Of a stretch of DNA of 42,396 nt, positions 10,976 through 21,311 are shown in pieces. Positions within the stretch are counted from its first letter, which is position 1. Each line of letters begins with the position of its first letter. The notes beneath the pieces were generated by a model that ran no database searches, was not told the DNA's origin, and saw only the letters and a list, made by a program, of their open reading frames with translations. The DNA is from Zasmidium citrigriseum (lineage: Eukaryota; Ascomycota; Dothideomycetes; Mycosphaerellales; Mycosphaerellaceae), in assembly GCA_002786025.1 (NCBI GenBank), contig NHNW01000101.1:1-42396 (forward strand). Reading direction: 5' to 3'. Both the position numbers and the translations under genes were made by a program.

Positions 10976-12241
10976 ATGCCTTTCCTTTCTCTGACGCTCA
11001 TTCCTCGAGCTTCCTCTCATTTGCACCTTTGTCTTCGGCATCAGCATCGATTCGCAGCACGCAGACTACCATATTACAGCTTCCCGAGACTGTATTCGAC
11101 CACGATGCCTTCAGTCACCGTCTCCTCGCCCCCGAACCCGTCGCCCAAGCCCGAAGACGCCGCCGCGAAGAAACACCACAACGCCGAGGGGAAAGGGTTC
11201 GTCAATCCTTGGGATTCATACCGCGATGTCAAGCCGTGGCAGTTCATGAAGTATGTTTTTCTGGGAAAATGGACAGGAGAAAGGAGAGATCCGGATACTA
11301 CACCACCAACAGTCCCAGTGCACAAGCCAGAGTTTCTACCATCGCGAGAGACCAAGCAGCTCCGTGCGACCTGGCTGGGACATGCTTGCTTCTACGTCGA
11401 GTTCCCCGGCGGGCTGAGAGTCCTCTTCGATCCAGTCTTTACGCAAAGATGCTCGCCCTTCAGCTTTATGGGTCCCAAGCGGTACACCGACATACCATGC
11501 CAGATCGAGGACATCCCGTACATCGACGCCGTGGTCATCTCGCACAACCACTACGACCACCTCTCACACCCAACACTTGTCAAGATCCTGGAGAAGCATA
11601 AAGATGTGCATTTCTTCGTGCCATTGGGAAACAAGCCGTGGTTCGAGAAGCTGGGGTTTAAGAACGCAACTGAGTTGGATTGGTGGGAGGAACGAGAGTT
11701 CCGTATTACAGCAGCTGAAGGAGCCGAGAAGGATGTCTCAGCCACCATCTCTTGTCTTCCTTGTCAGCACACTTCTGCCCGGGGTGCTTTTGATCGAGCG
11801 CAAACACTTTGGGCTTCTTGGTCTGTTGCTTCTGGTGGGAAGAAGATCTGGTTCGGTGGAGACACTGGCTACCGCTCCGTTCCCCATGTTGAAAATGGCG
11901 AGTTCGATTATGGCGAGAAGCACGCCGACCTCCCTCACTGTCCTGCTTTCAAGCAGATTGGGGACTTGCGGGGGCCTTTTGATCTAGGACTTATTCCCAT
12001 TGGAGCGTATGATCCTCGGTATCTGATGTCTCCCATGCACGCCAATCCGTACGACTCGGTCAACATCTTCGTGGATACGAAGTGCAAGCGAGCGCTGGGT
12101 ATCCACTGGGGAACCTGGGTCTTAACGCAGGAGGATGTCCTGGAGCCACCGCAGATGCTCAAACAGGCGTTGAAGTGGAAGGGCCTCGAGCCTGAGGGCG
12201 TGTTCGAGGTCTGCGATATTGGAGATTCCAGGGAGTACTGA
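10976..12241 (+). CDS. NAPE-PLD/Fmp30-like metallo-beta-lactamase-fold phospholipase D
   Basis: A 421-aa single-exon protein. The zinc-site motif HNHYDH is at residues 190-195, with a further His198; other metal-ligand candidates are His265 (CQHTS), Asp296 (GDTGY) and His377 (HWGTW). This order and WLGHACFYVE upstream are characteristic of N-acyl-phosphatidylethanolamine phospholipase D and yeast Fmp30, which hydrolyse N-acyl-PE and affect mitochondrial phospholipids. Residues 1-43 are Arg/Leu/Ser-rich without acidic residues and end in RLYSTT, as expected of a mitochondrial presequence, favouring the first ATG (10976) over the internal ATG at 11105. Two starts could give mitochondrial and cytosolic forms; that is inference. 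Confidence 0.9.
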   Translation: MPFLSLTLIPRASSHLHLCLRHQHRFAARRLPYYSFPRLYSTTMPSVTVSSPPNPSPKPEDAAAKKHHNAEGKGFVNPWDSYRDVKPWQFMKYVFLGKWTGERRDPDTTPPTVPVHKPEFLPSRETKQLRATWLGHACFYVEFPGGLRVLFDPVFTQRCSPFSFMGPKRYTDIPCQIEDIPYIDAVVISHNHYDHLSHPTLVKILEKHKDVHFFVPLGNKPWFEKLGFKNATELDWWEEREFRITAAEGAEKDVSATISCLPCQHTSARGAFDRAQTLWASWSVASGGKKIWFGGDTGYRSVPHVENGEFDYGEKHADLPHCPAFKQIGDLRGPFDLGLIPIGAYDPRYLMSPMHANPYDSVNIFVDTKCKRALGIHWGTWVLTQEDVLEPPQMLKQALKWKGLEPEGVFEVCDIGDSREY

Positions 12242-12885
12242 GCGATCTTGAATCAGCATACGCATTTTGAATTGAGCGTGGCGTTGGTGGATTTGCTCGT
12301 ACTGGGCGAGATTCTCAAGCAATCCTATGCTGACTGGCCTGTATAGTACCAAGGAAAAAGGTGGTCTGGTCTTCTGGAGCCACACCGATATACCTCAAGA
12401 TATTCTGCCAACAGAGATCAGTGGTATCTCCCAGGCGCCAATATGGATGGTGTACTTCGTTATACCTTTTCCTTCGATCCACCTCTTTGATCTACCTTCC
12501 TTCTTTGGGCTGGGTAGCTGAGCAATGCTCAACCGACTCGGAGGCGCAGGATCGTTGCTGTGAAGGGCACGGAGGCGCTTGATGATGCACTCCAAAGGCT
12601 CTCTGTGGAGATTCCGGGTCAAACCACACGTTGATGTCGAGGCTCTGCTTGTCGCGGCTGTTCAGAAGCTCAGACCCGTCGGCACATGAACAGCCGTCAT
12701 TCTCTTGCTGCTTTTCTCCTGCGCACAACAAATTTCAAGCTCTCTCGACCACCACTCAGACAACCACTCAGGTGCCCCTTGAGGTATAACTCTGAATGTA
12801 CGAACCACGAACACTGTCACCACTTGCTGACCTCTAGCTAGGTATCGAAAAGGGCTGTAGAGGCTGCCGACAGAGGTCTCCTGCT
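12242..12885. other. Intergenic, no gene seen
   Basis: A 3' region of the NAPE-PLD-like gene and promoter of the next gene. Short pyrimidine-rich stretches occur near 12,460-12,510. No frame with support was found. Confidence 0.5.
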
Positions 12886-13709
12886 ATGGCGAAGAACAAG
12901 AGACTCAAGGGCGCCTCGGCCAAAGTCGTCGTTCAGAGATCCAACGACCTCGTCATGGAAGAAGAGTAAGCACTCGGGTTGATAGTGGTTGGACATCTTC
13001 GCTGACATCTCCACGAAGCTTCAACAAGCCATGCTACCTACTCGACCGGCTACCTCCAGAGATTCGTAACTACATCTGGGAACTCGCAGCCCTCGATGCA
13101 CGGGCTCCGATGGGGCAGATTCGTACACACCCAGCCAGAGAGGCAGGAGAGACCAGGAAATCCGACCAGTGGGAAGAGCCTCCACTTCTGAGATCCTGCA
13201 AGCAGATCCGCGCCGAGGCATACGGACTTCACTTCGTGGGCCTTAGTCTTCGCCTCTGCATGGGCACCAGACACTTCGGCCCCGCCTGCGCTTGGTTGAA
13301 GTACGTGATCCAGAACAGCAAGACCTCCAAGGCGTGTGCTCGATTTCGACCGTTCATCGTGCAGGTCCGTTGGAGAGACCTCTTCTCCTGGTTTCCTCTT
13401 GCGCAGCTATTCTATGAGATTCCGGACCTTACGCTGAACGACAAGAATGGCGAGTTCGTCCCGGAGTTTCACTATGGCGTCCCTGTCCATAATCGTACCT
13501 CGAGCTTCATCATCAAGGACATCGGGTGTGGACGGATTCAGCATGCTCTGGAGGAGGTTGTTGCGCTTGGAAAGAAGGGAAATGAGGAGGGGTGGACGGA
13601 GGAGGTGCTCGAGCAGAAGTTTGAGGATTGGATTGATGAGAAATTGGAGGATAGGCATATTCGGAGGAGCTTGGGTATGGGCAAGCCGGCTAAGGCTAAG
13701 GCCAAGTAG
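12886..13709 (+). CDS. F-box-like/2EXR-type protein, paralogue 1
   Basis: Two exons: 12886-12965 and 13019-13709, with a 53-nt intron (GTAAGC donor, CTGAC branch, AAG acceptor). The phase closes and gives 256 aa. Exon 1 begins MAKNKRLKG, a basic segment. Just after the junction comes LLDRLPPEIRNYIWELA, the signature of the large fungal group with an F-box-like or 2EXR N-terminus followed by LLRSCKQIRAEA. Members are mostly uncharacterised; substrate-adaptor roles are proposed only by analogy. The C-terminus is charged, with EEGWTEEVL. The next gene downstream, 250 bp away on the same strand, is a diverged copy. Confidence 0.82.
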
Positions 13710-13961
13710 AGCCTGGCTGTCACTCAGTCGTCTCAATCTCCGCCCGTTGTGCCCTTTTCAGGTCACGGGCTAGGCAATGAATGGCCTAGAAGCTTCAGTG
13801 GCCAATGAAGATCGGGCAAGAATGGAAGAGAAGTTTGCGTGCAGCAGCGAAAGATGAGAGGGCGTGCTAAAGATGCTACAAAGATCACGCAGCAAGCGCT
13901 CTCATCAAGCATTTATGATTCATTTCATCTTCTTCCCTTCCATCCCTAGGGAACACAAATA

Positions 13962-14633
13962 ATGCTCAGAGGCCAGACACCGCTCACTCACTCAATGTCC
14001 GATCAATCAGAAGCAGACACTGACACACCGCCCAACCTCCTCCTAACCCTCCCTGCCGAGCTAAGAAACCGCATCCTCCAGGAAGTCATCAACCACGATG
14101 CTGCAGACTACCTCCACTGGCGCTCCCACTACAACTGGAACGAACTCGCCATCCTCCGCCTCTGCAAACGCATCTGTACGGAAACCTTCGTCTTCTACAA
14201 GCCCACCAATATCTTCCGAGTTTCGATCACGATGGACGATCTCGCGGAGGCGTGTCCTTGGGTTGGCCATATGGCTCTGGAGGCGGATCAGCTGCGTGGA
14301 TTTGGGATCATTGAGTTGAGAGTTGAGGGGCTGGGGTGGGAGAATCTGGAGCTGCTATGGCCTGTTGCTAAGCTATTTTTGGATGCGGACTTCAGCCGAC
14401 TTGATGTCTCGACTGTGACTTTTCGGTATGAGAGTTTTGGGTACTTGCAAGAGGTGTTGGATGCGGTTAGGAGACTTGGAGAGCAAGGGAGGAGAGAAGG
14501 TTGGACGGAGAAAGTTTTGAGAGAGGGGTTTTACGGGTTGATTGAGAGGAGAAGGGAGAAGCGGGCTGTGAGGGAGAGAAGGGGGGAGAGGGCGATGGGG
14601 TCTGTGGATCGGGGATTTATTGGATGGTTGTGA
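13962..14633 (+). CDS. F-box-like/2EXR-type protein, paralogue 2
   Basis: A single-exon frame of 223 aa; an alternative start at 13995 would remove 11 residues and begins MSDQSEAD, which may be the better start. The N-terminal LLLTLPAELRNRILQEV is the F-box-like/2EXR signature, followed by ILRLCKRICTET, equivalent to LLRSCKQIRAEA in the upstream gene. Both proteins share a C-terminal EGWTE-x-VL followed by a basic tail. The copies are therefore an old tandem duplication that has diverged strongly. Function unknown. Confidence 0.75.
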   Translation: MLRGQTPLTHSMSDQSEADTDTPPNLLLTLPAELRNRILQEVINHDAADYLHWRSHYNWNELAILRLCKRICTETFVFYKPTNIFRVSITMDDLAEACPWVGHMALEADQLRGFGIIELRVEGLGWENLELLWPVAKLFLDADFSRLDVSTVTFRYESFGYLQEVLDAVRRLGEQGRREGWTEKVLREGFYGLIERRREKRAVRERRGERAMGSVDRGFIGWL

Positions 14634-15005
14634 GTGGGACTGAGGATATGGAAAAATGAGCTCAAGGGTGTTTTTCAGAATGAGGACTTGAATGGCACAG
14701 GAGGCGGTCAGAAGAGACTGTGTGTGCTTGACAATTTCGAGTTTGGAGTCACCAGCCTTTGCCTGTCTTGCTCGACAGGCATTGAGATCAGACGAGGAAA
14801 AGCGTTTGGCGCTTCAAAGTCGGAGAACGGTGTCCTTAAAGTTGTGGCCAAACATATGAGTAGAACATCTGTACTTGCAGATATTGTACACTACCGATTC
14901 AAAGTCAATTAGATCTCACTTTCTACACTTCTCACACATTTAAAAACACAATACCGCCCACCTCCCGATTCAACGCCACCTCCCACCCCCAACCGCCACC
15001 TCTCT
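14634..15005. other. Convergent intergenic spacer
   Basis: It lies between two genes that converge, so it holds both 3' ends. A frame continues immediately after the upstream stop but has no family support. A CT-rich run at 14,930-15,005 is present. Confidence 0.5.
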
Positions 15006-15474
15006 CTACCACCAACCCCTCTTCTCCCTCCTCTCCTCCCCCTCCCTCCAAACCCTCTCACACTCCGCCTTAACCCCCTTCCCAAGCATCTTTCCCTCCT
15101 TCTTCAACGCCTTCTTCTCATCTTTCGTCCACTCGCCATTCTTCTTCGCCGTCTTGACATCCCTCAGTAACATCGTCAAAGTCTCCGCCACCGTATCGAT
15201 CGTGCACTTCGTGCAGTGCGGGTCTTCTGAGTCGGCGAGATCTGCGAGGGCTTCGCTGAGAGTGAGGAGATAGGCGCGGTTTTGGGGACTGTGCAGGTGG
15301 GCGTCGATGTGGGGGGTTGGGGTGGGGTTGTGGGTTTTGCAGGGGCTGGGGGGTGTTAGCATTGTGAGTTTGGAGATGTGGTTGGGGGATGTACGATGTT
15401 GATGTCTTTTCGTCCATGATTGAGTCGGCTTTTGAGTGGTCTTGGGGTTGGGCTGGTAGTACTGTTGCAGACAT
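15006..15474 (-). CDS. Small fungal protein of unknown function
   Basis: Minus-strand gene with two exons, 15474-15395 and 15345-15006, joined across a 49-nt intron (15346-15394; donor GTACAT, branch GCTAAC, acceptor CAG). Splicing joins two otherwise out-of-phase frames and gives 139 aa. The first half is Pro/Thr/His-rich; the second half is helical and highly charged, with DPHCTKC (possible metal-binding Cys/His) and a Lys/Glu-rich tail. I do not recognise a family. Similar short proteins with an acidic-basic tail are common in ascomycetes. An internal ATG in exon 1 (MDEKTS) is a possible alternative start. Confidence 0.6.
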
Positions 15475-16080
15475 CTTCGCAGCTGTTGATCTTTGATAAC
15501 GTCTTGACGTTGCGAGGATCAGATTGTAGATGTCAAAGTATTTCGAAGTCCGTTGAAGTAAGTCGCAAAAAGAGCAATAGACTCAAGTATATATCAGATT
15601 ACCCACTCGTCTCCAACCGACTTTTCCATCATGCTTGTTTCGCAAGGCTGCCGCATTACGCTTTTGGACGAGGAAGCCTACGGCCGAAGGCTCGGATTTC
15701 GCTGCCTAGGCTCGTACGAAGGTCGAATTGCCAGCTGGTCTCTGCGATGAGAATGCGAGCTGGTAGTTTGGGTTGTTCAGTAGGCAGACACGCGGACTCG
15801 GATGAATCTGGGTGTTTGGTGGGATGTTGCGATGCGGATGCGAAGGAGATGGGAGGACTCAGGTCGTCACGTGTAAAGTGGGTCTTGCGAAAAGGGTTAG
15901 CGGATTTTGGCTGAACTGACCTCACCTTTCACAGGCTCACCTTTGTTTGAATATGACAAGCACAGCATCTTTGCTTCTTTCCACCCTCTTTGAGGCCATC
16001 GCGCTCAATACGCTCCTGGCTAATGGGCTAGTCTTGTTTGATGATGTCTCCACGTCTTTGATGGTGACGATCGACTTGCG
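15475..16080. other. Intergenic, no gene seen
   Basis: Upstream region of the small minus-strand gene. A plus-strand frame covers 15,420-15,914 but has no recognisable content. No structural RNA signals were seen. Confidence 0.4.
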
Positions 16081-17815
16081 TCGGGGCTTCATTGCGGCGA
16101 CGTCTCTGTAAAGTACGGTAGGCCTCCAGCACCCGGCAAAGACCTGCCAGACTCTGATGGCCTACACATGTCAGCAAAACGAGGGTGGGGCCACGGGGAT
16201 AGTGGCCCACACTCATGTTGAAGATGAACTTACCTCCTGCACTCGCAAAGATACTACCGGCTCTGGTTTACCGTAACGGACCTCCAGCTGGCGTTACGCA
16301 AAGTGGGGGGGACCCATCGAAGCCGGCCAGCCAGAGATGTCGAAACAGCGTATAGGACCGACTCTGGCGATACTCTTGGACGAGCCGAAGCCCAAACAAG
16401 AGGGCGCCAGAGTTCTGCGGCGTGATGATTCCCTCAGCATGTCTCGGTGGCCCGGATGTGCATGCGATGGGGGGCGCCAATCGAACAATGCAAGCACCAC
16501 GTCGACATCATATGGGTCCTTCACGCCTTCATGCTTGGGTCCAACGGCAAAGTTTGACTCGAGACACACAATTGCCGTACCCTGCCGCCACGTCCACACG
16601 CACTCAGGTATGCGCAAACGGATATGGCGGTAGAGCATGAGGTAGTACCTGCGGCGACTTGCAGTTTCTGGGAAGGGCGCCTTGACGCTGTCGGTCTGCA
16701 TCTATCAGCCAAACGGGGATGGGCCACGGGGTCAGTGGCCTGGACGCTTGTGGACGATGTACTTACCTTCTGCAGTCGCTGAGATACCGCCGGCCGGCTC
16801 AAGTTAGCTGCAACGAGATCCCCCAGAGACTTTCCGCTATGCGGTACCCCTTCACAGCCGGTCAACTGGGGTCTCTTGAAGCAGATTCAGGACCGACTCT
16901 GATGATACCCTTGACGAAGCCGAAGCATTGTCACAGGTCATTCAAAGTTCTGCAGCTTGGTGATTCCAGTTTGAATTGTCGATGGCCCGGATGTGCATGA
17001 CCTCAGATACCCGCTGTCGATGCAAGCACCACCGGCAACATCAAACTGGTCCGCCCGCCTTCATGCTTGAGTCCAACGGCAAATGGTTATAAGCTCGCGC
17101 TCCCAAAGCCGTACCGTGCTGCCGCACCTGAGCACATGCGAGCTCTGCGCGAGTGCGGCAGTAGAGCCTAGGCCGGCGCCTGCAGCGACCGCAGTTTCGT
17201 GTGGCCACCTCCTCGTCGTCGTTCGGAGGCAGTCGAGACATCCCTAACCGCCAGTTCAGGTTTGCTGCAACGACCCTCCAGCTGGCATTCCGCTTTTGGT
17301 GGGATCTGAGATCCTCTGTACCGCCAGCCTGCCAGCCATCAGGCGCGAGACAGAGTATAGGGCGGCCCAATGGTGCCTGCGAATGAGTCGAGGCCCATTG
17401 CAGGTCATTGGGACCGGCCCACCGACAAAGTTTAACCCGGACACAATTGCCAGACCATACTGCCGCGTTTGAACACAGACGAGCCTTGTGCAATGGCGCG
17501 GCAGCAGAACTGGGCGGTATAGAGGTGCCTCGACTGGAAAACGAAGGACAAGAGCCACCACCACCTCGATTTGTTCGGGTTCGCTGCGATGGGTACTTAA
17601 CTGCGTGGGCAGGTGACCGCCCAGACAGACAGAGGAAACCAAAGCAGATTCCAGGACCCTCGAGGACTACTGCAAGAGCCGAGGCTCATGCAGATGTCGT
17701 TCGAGGTTGGTGTCCAACGACAAAATGTTCTGACCCGCGCTCTCAAAGCCGTACCATGCCGTCGCACTCAACACATGTGGGTATGTGCAATGCGTGCGAC
17801 GGTGAACAAAATCGT
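16080..17815 (-). repeat. Array of about four diverged repeat units with retained splice sites
   Basis: Units begin near 16228, 16761, 17213 and 17593 (spacing about 530, 450 and 380 bp). Shared landmarks include CTTCATGCTTGGGTCCAACG at 16526 against a near copy at 17060, TGGCCCGGATGTGCATG in units 1 and 2, and CAGATTC-AGGACC in units 2 and 4. On the minus strand two units carry a matching donor GTAAGT followed by an intron-like 71-72 nt ending in TGTAG or GCAG after CTGAC or CTGAT (16162-16233 and 16696-16766). No single frame stays open with a convincing product. It could be a multi-exon noncoding RNA gene, a decayed gene with duplicated exons, or an old satellite. It does not carry the RIP signature. 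Confidence 0.6.
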
Positions 17816-17850
17816 CGGTGGTGGTGGTGGTGGTGGTGGTGGGTGGGTGG
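17812..17850 (+). repeat. GGT/TGG microsatellite
   Basis: About ten consecutive GGT triplets followed by GGGTGGGTGG. It lies just beyond the diverged repeat array. Gly- or His-repeat frames across it are artefacts of the simple repeat. Confidence 0.9.
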
Positions 17851-18409
17851 ACGAGTCGGCTGGCGAAGCGGAAAGAGAGAAGTGGAAAAGAGAAGGGAAG
17901 CAAGCGGAGTATTTGTAGGTGCGCCGGCGGGGTGCGGCGCGCTGGTGACGTTCCGCGTCGGAACCCTCACGAACATTCACCCGCTCCCAGTCACCAGCAC
18001 GCTAAGCATGTGACGGCTTTGCGAGCCACCTCATTGGCTAAGCTGCTTCCGCAACTCGTCTTTGCCAGCTTCATCCCTGTTTGGAGTCATCGCTCGTCGA
18101 GGAACACGCCCCCTGATTGGATCTCGGGTCCCGCAGCGTCGCATCTCCCATTCACTTGCACTCGAGGACTGTTGATTAGCGACGGCTTGCACGCTTGCGG
18201 GTTCTCTTCAAAAGGCTGTCCTCCCCGCTTCACCCCTTGGCCTTCGCTCCTTGCTCGCCCACCCTCGCTCCGTTATCCGCCGCTTTGCCACTCCAACTTC
18301 GAGACCGTCTCCTGTCTCGACGTGCATCAGCAGATCCAGTCCGCGCGAGATCTATTTCCAACACATTCTCAGGCCGTGCAAGTAGCACTTGCGATCGGCA
18401 TCACCTAAA
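17851..18409. promoter_or_regulatory. Promoter and CT-rich leader of the 18.4-kb gene
   Basis: From about 18,220 to 18,400 the plus strand is pyrimidine-rich with repeated TCGCTCC- and CCTTGC-type runs, typical of leaders and transcription-start regions of filamentous fungi. No TATA box is obvious. Confidence 0.4.
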
Positions 18410-19950
18410 ATGAATCCGGCCGATCCAGCCAAGGCGCCGCCCAAGCGGCGCCGAGGCCCTTTGTTGGAGCACACCCGCCACGGATCGTCGTACCAAACCA
18501 AGAAGCAATTTCGCATGGAGAAGGAAGCTCGCGAGAAGCGCTTCAAGCCTATGACAGAGGCCAACCTCAAGGCAGATCAAAAGGGTCGCGACAGACCGTA
18601 TCCCGAACATCCATATCCTATGGACCCTCGCCCAGACGAAGTAGAGGAATTGCAGGACGAGGCAGTCGACACGGAGTCGCTTGTAACAGTCAAAGCCGGC
18701 GATAAGCGGAAGCGTGATGTAGGTCAACCCAGTCTGGGGATTGTGATCTGGTCTGTCCACTAAAACCTACTGACCTCAAATAGGAGATTGGAGATTCTAT
18801 CCAGCAAGATCTTGCCGAGCAGGTTGCCACTCCGCAAGATGAGTCCGAGCAAGAGGTGACCGAGCAAGAGGCGACCAAGCAACAGGCCACCGAGCAAGAG
18901 GCCACCGAGCAAGAGGCCAGCGAGGGAATTTCCGACGAGCAAGACACCAGTCAGCAAGATACTCAGCAAGATACTACCAAGTTGGATGAGAACAAAGATG
19001 GCATCCGGATATCGAAAGAGCAAAAGGCTCGTGTTACTCGCCTGGTTTCTCACGCAAAGCCAACTGGTCAAGCTCCCGTTCGCAGTGGCCTTCTGGACGT
19101 CCACGACGAGCTCAACACCATGAAGTATCTGCAGCACATGCTCCTGAACAAGAAGAAGACCAAGAGCGTGTTCAGGGGCTCCAACTACATTGCCGATCTG
19201 CAGCGCTACATCTCCCTTTTGCAAGACCTGCGTGACTTTTCAGTTCCGCGTACAGTCTATGAGCCCGAACCACCGGCCAAGAAGACTCGCACTTCGGTCC
19301 CTGCCATTCACGAAGATGGTGATGGCGCCGGCAATGCTGCTAAGCCCATGACTGTCGACGAAATCCTCGAAGCCGCCCGGCCAAACCGCGAATTCACGAT
19401 GGAGATCGATCTTTACGACATTACCAAGATTGAAGAGGGCATGTCTCTCGTCTCTACCTTGAAGGATCGTCTCAAGAAAGACCAGGACCACTATGACAAC
19501 GGAGGACAGTACGAGTCTGATTTCTTCTCGAGTGTTTCTGCATATGGCGATTTCCTGGATTCTCTCCATGCACATCACGAGAGCCGAGCCTCCGCATCCG
19601 CGTTCCGCAAGCATATTCATGTCGCAGTCAAGACAGATGAAGCAAACGCCACCGATTACAAGTCCTCTGCGTTTGTCACGATCGAGCGCATCTTCCGCTC
19701 CTTGTCGATTACCAACAACTGCAACTACCTCGAGGTCTTCAAGCTCCTCATCGATGACTACATGCACATGCCGAGAGGGATCCTCGGAAAGCTCAAGGCC
19801 AATCGCGCAGAGCTGGAGACGAAAATCCCGACTGAGCTGAGGGAGCAAGTGCGCCGGGAGGTTGCTGGCCTGGAGACTCTTCAAGATGCTCTGACTGCCC
19901 TTGCCGATCACGCAAACTCGAGGCAGATCGAGATCAAGGCCAACAATTGA
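18410..19950 (+). CDS. Unknown fungal protein with Gln/Glu repeats, probably nuclear
   Basis: Two exons, 18410-18718 and 18784-19950, with a 65-nt intron (donor GTAGGT, branch ACTGAC, acceptor TAG) at phase 0; 491 aa. The N-terminus carries a basic KRRR cluster at residues 12-15 and more Lys/Arg-rich sequence, suggesting nuclear entry. Residues about 110-165 are an acidic low-complexity repeat of the EQEAT type plus QQD repeats. The remainder is mostly helical: a segment around RSGLLDVHDELNTMKYLQHM, a linker with AKKTRTS, and a C-terminal domain ending AGLETLQDALTALADHANS. I do not recognise the family. Confidence 0.78.
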
Positions 19951-21311
19951 GTGTCTCCACAGACTTCCTCGAATCTCGCACTGGCTGGTCACGCTTTCGC
20001 CGAACGAGGCTTCAGTCCCGCCAGGTCCCTTTCCCCAAGCTTGCACACCACCCGACACCACTACCACATCGTTTTTCTACATTGGACGCCTGAGATTCTG
20101 CGCTTTCTCTACATTACGACCATGCGCCTTTTCGGGTCTTCAGATTGCACGAAACCAAGCAAGCCATACCCTCCTGGCTAGCACGAACACCGCACTCGAC
20201 ACCGGCGCACCCCATGACTACATTGCTTTTAAGATACCCCACCCGCGCGGCGTTTTCTTTCCTCGTTTCCTTCACCTGATACTGGCAGCTACAGCATGTT
20301 GACTTCTTCCGCTCAAGGAGGTGCTTGACTATGAGTCTTGGTCTTGTCCGAGATTCGCTGTCGAGCTGTACTGCAACATACATTCTTGCTGGCTGGTATT
20401 GCTACACGTCGACTGAGTGTTTTTTGGATATTGCGCGCATTGCTGAGAGACGGAATGATGAGAAAAGTGCTGAAGGCGCTTGTGTGATATAGATGCGTTC
20501 GCTTTTGAATGAAAAGATTAAAAACCCACTTTGTCTCCAATTTCCTTCCTTTCATCGTGAGACAAAGGTTTTTCCAAAACAACCTGTCTCGCACTAGACG
20601 GGCTAGTAAGATAGCCACGTGCGCTTTTTATTGCCCTCAAGTGATATTTGCAGCTTCCTGCCTCTGTTCAAAAAGACAAGACTTCTCCATCAACGTCGCA
20701 CCAGTCTCCAGCGGCAAGAAGTGCTACCCTCGTCTTCCGCTCAAACAAGAAGATTGACTCTCTCTGTAAGAGCAAGCGACTCTAAGCTATTAGAGGCCCT
20801 AGCCCTTGTCGAGAAAGTTAGGGATTACTACAGGCATCTTCCACTTTGACCGGAATACCGAGGGTACGTTGTCAAGGCATCGATGATGAGTTGCGATCTC
20901 TTGTCATAGGCACTGCTCCCTCTGACCCGGCTCCGGATCAATTGGAGAACTGCTCTAGGGACCAGTTTGATGCTTTGACTAGCTCGCCATTGTGGGGAAA
21001 CTCTGAAGCGCGGCGCATTTGACGTTCAAGGTCAGTCCTACTTGGACAGGAGATGCCCTCATTCAGTGGTCGTTCAGATACATGGGTGTTCGTAGCAATA
21101 GCGCGGGCGAAAGACCTAAGCCGCAGGCATCGTCCCAGTACTTCAGGAGACTCGGATGTCTGGCGACATAACGTTGGTACCGAACGAGAGAACTCCGCCT
21201 GGAGATAGTAACTTGGTTTCGGTCATCGCTGCTTTTAGTAAGAACGTCTATATCCTAGCTTTTACGCCGCGCTACGCTAATTTGAGAAATGACATGTCAA
21301 TGCGTCCGAAA
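19951..21311. other. Convergent intergenic region, no gene seen
   Basis: It lies between the 3' ends of the gene at 18.4 kb and YIP1. Several short frames of 70-130 codons overlap on both strands without family resemblance or splice logic. No tRNA-like B-box was noticed. Confidence 0.45.

Noticed and set aside
14634..14912. Frame following the second 2EXR-like gene
   Set aside because: It starts from a GTG abutting the previous stop, lacks family resemblance, and lies in a convergent 3' region.
17667..17980. Thr- or His-rich frames on the minus strand
   Set aside because: They are translations of the GGT microsatellite and have no support outside it.
20509..20849. Overlapping short frames downstream of the 18.4-kb gene
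   Set aside because: Several frames of similar length overlap, none has recognisable content or splice signals.
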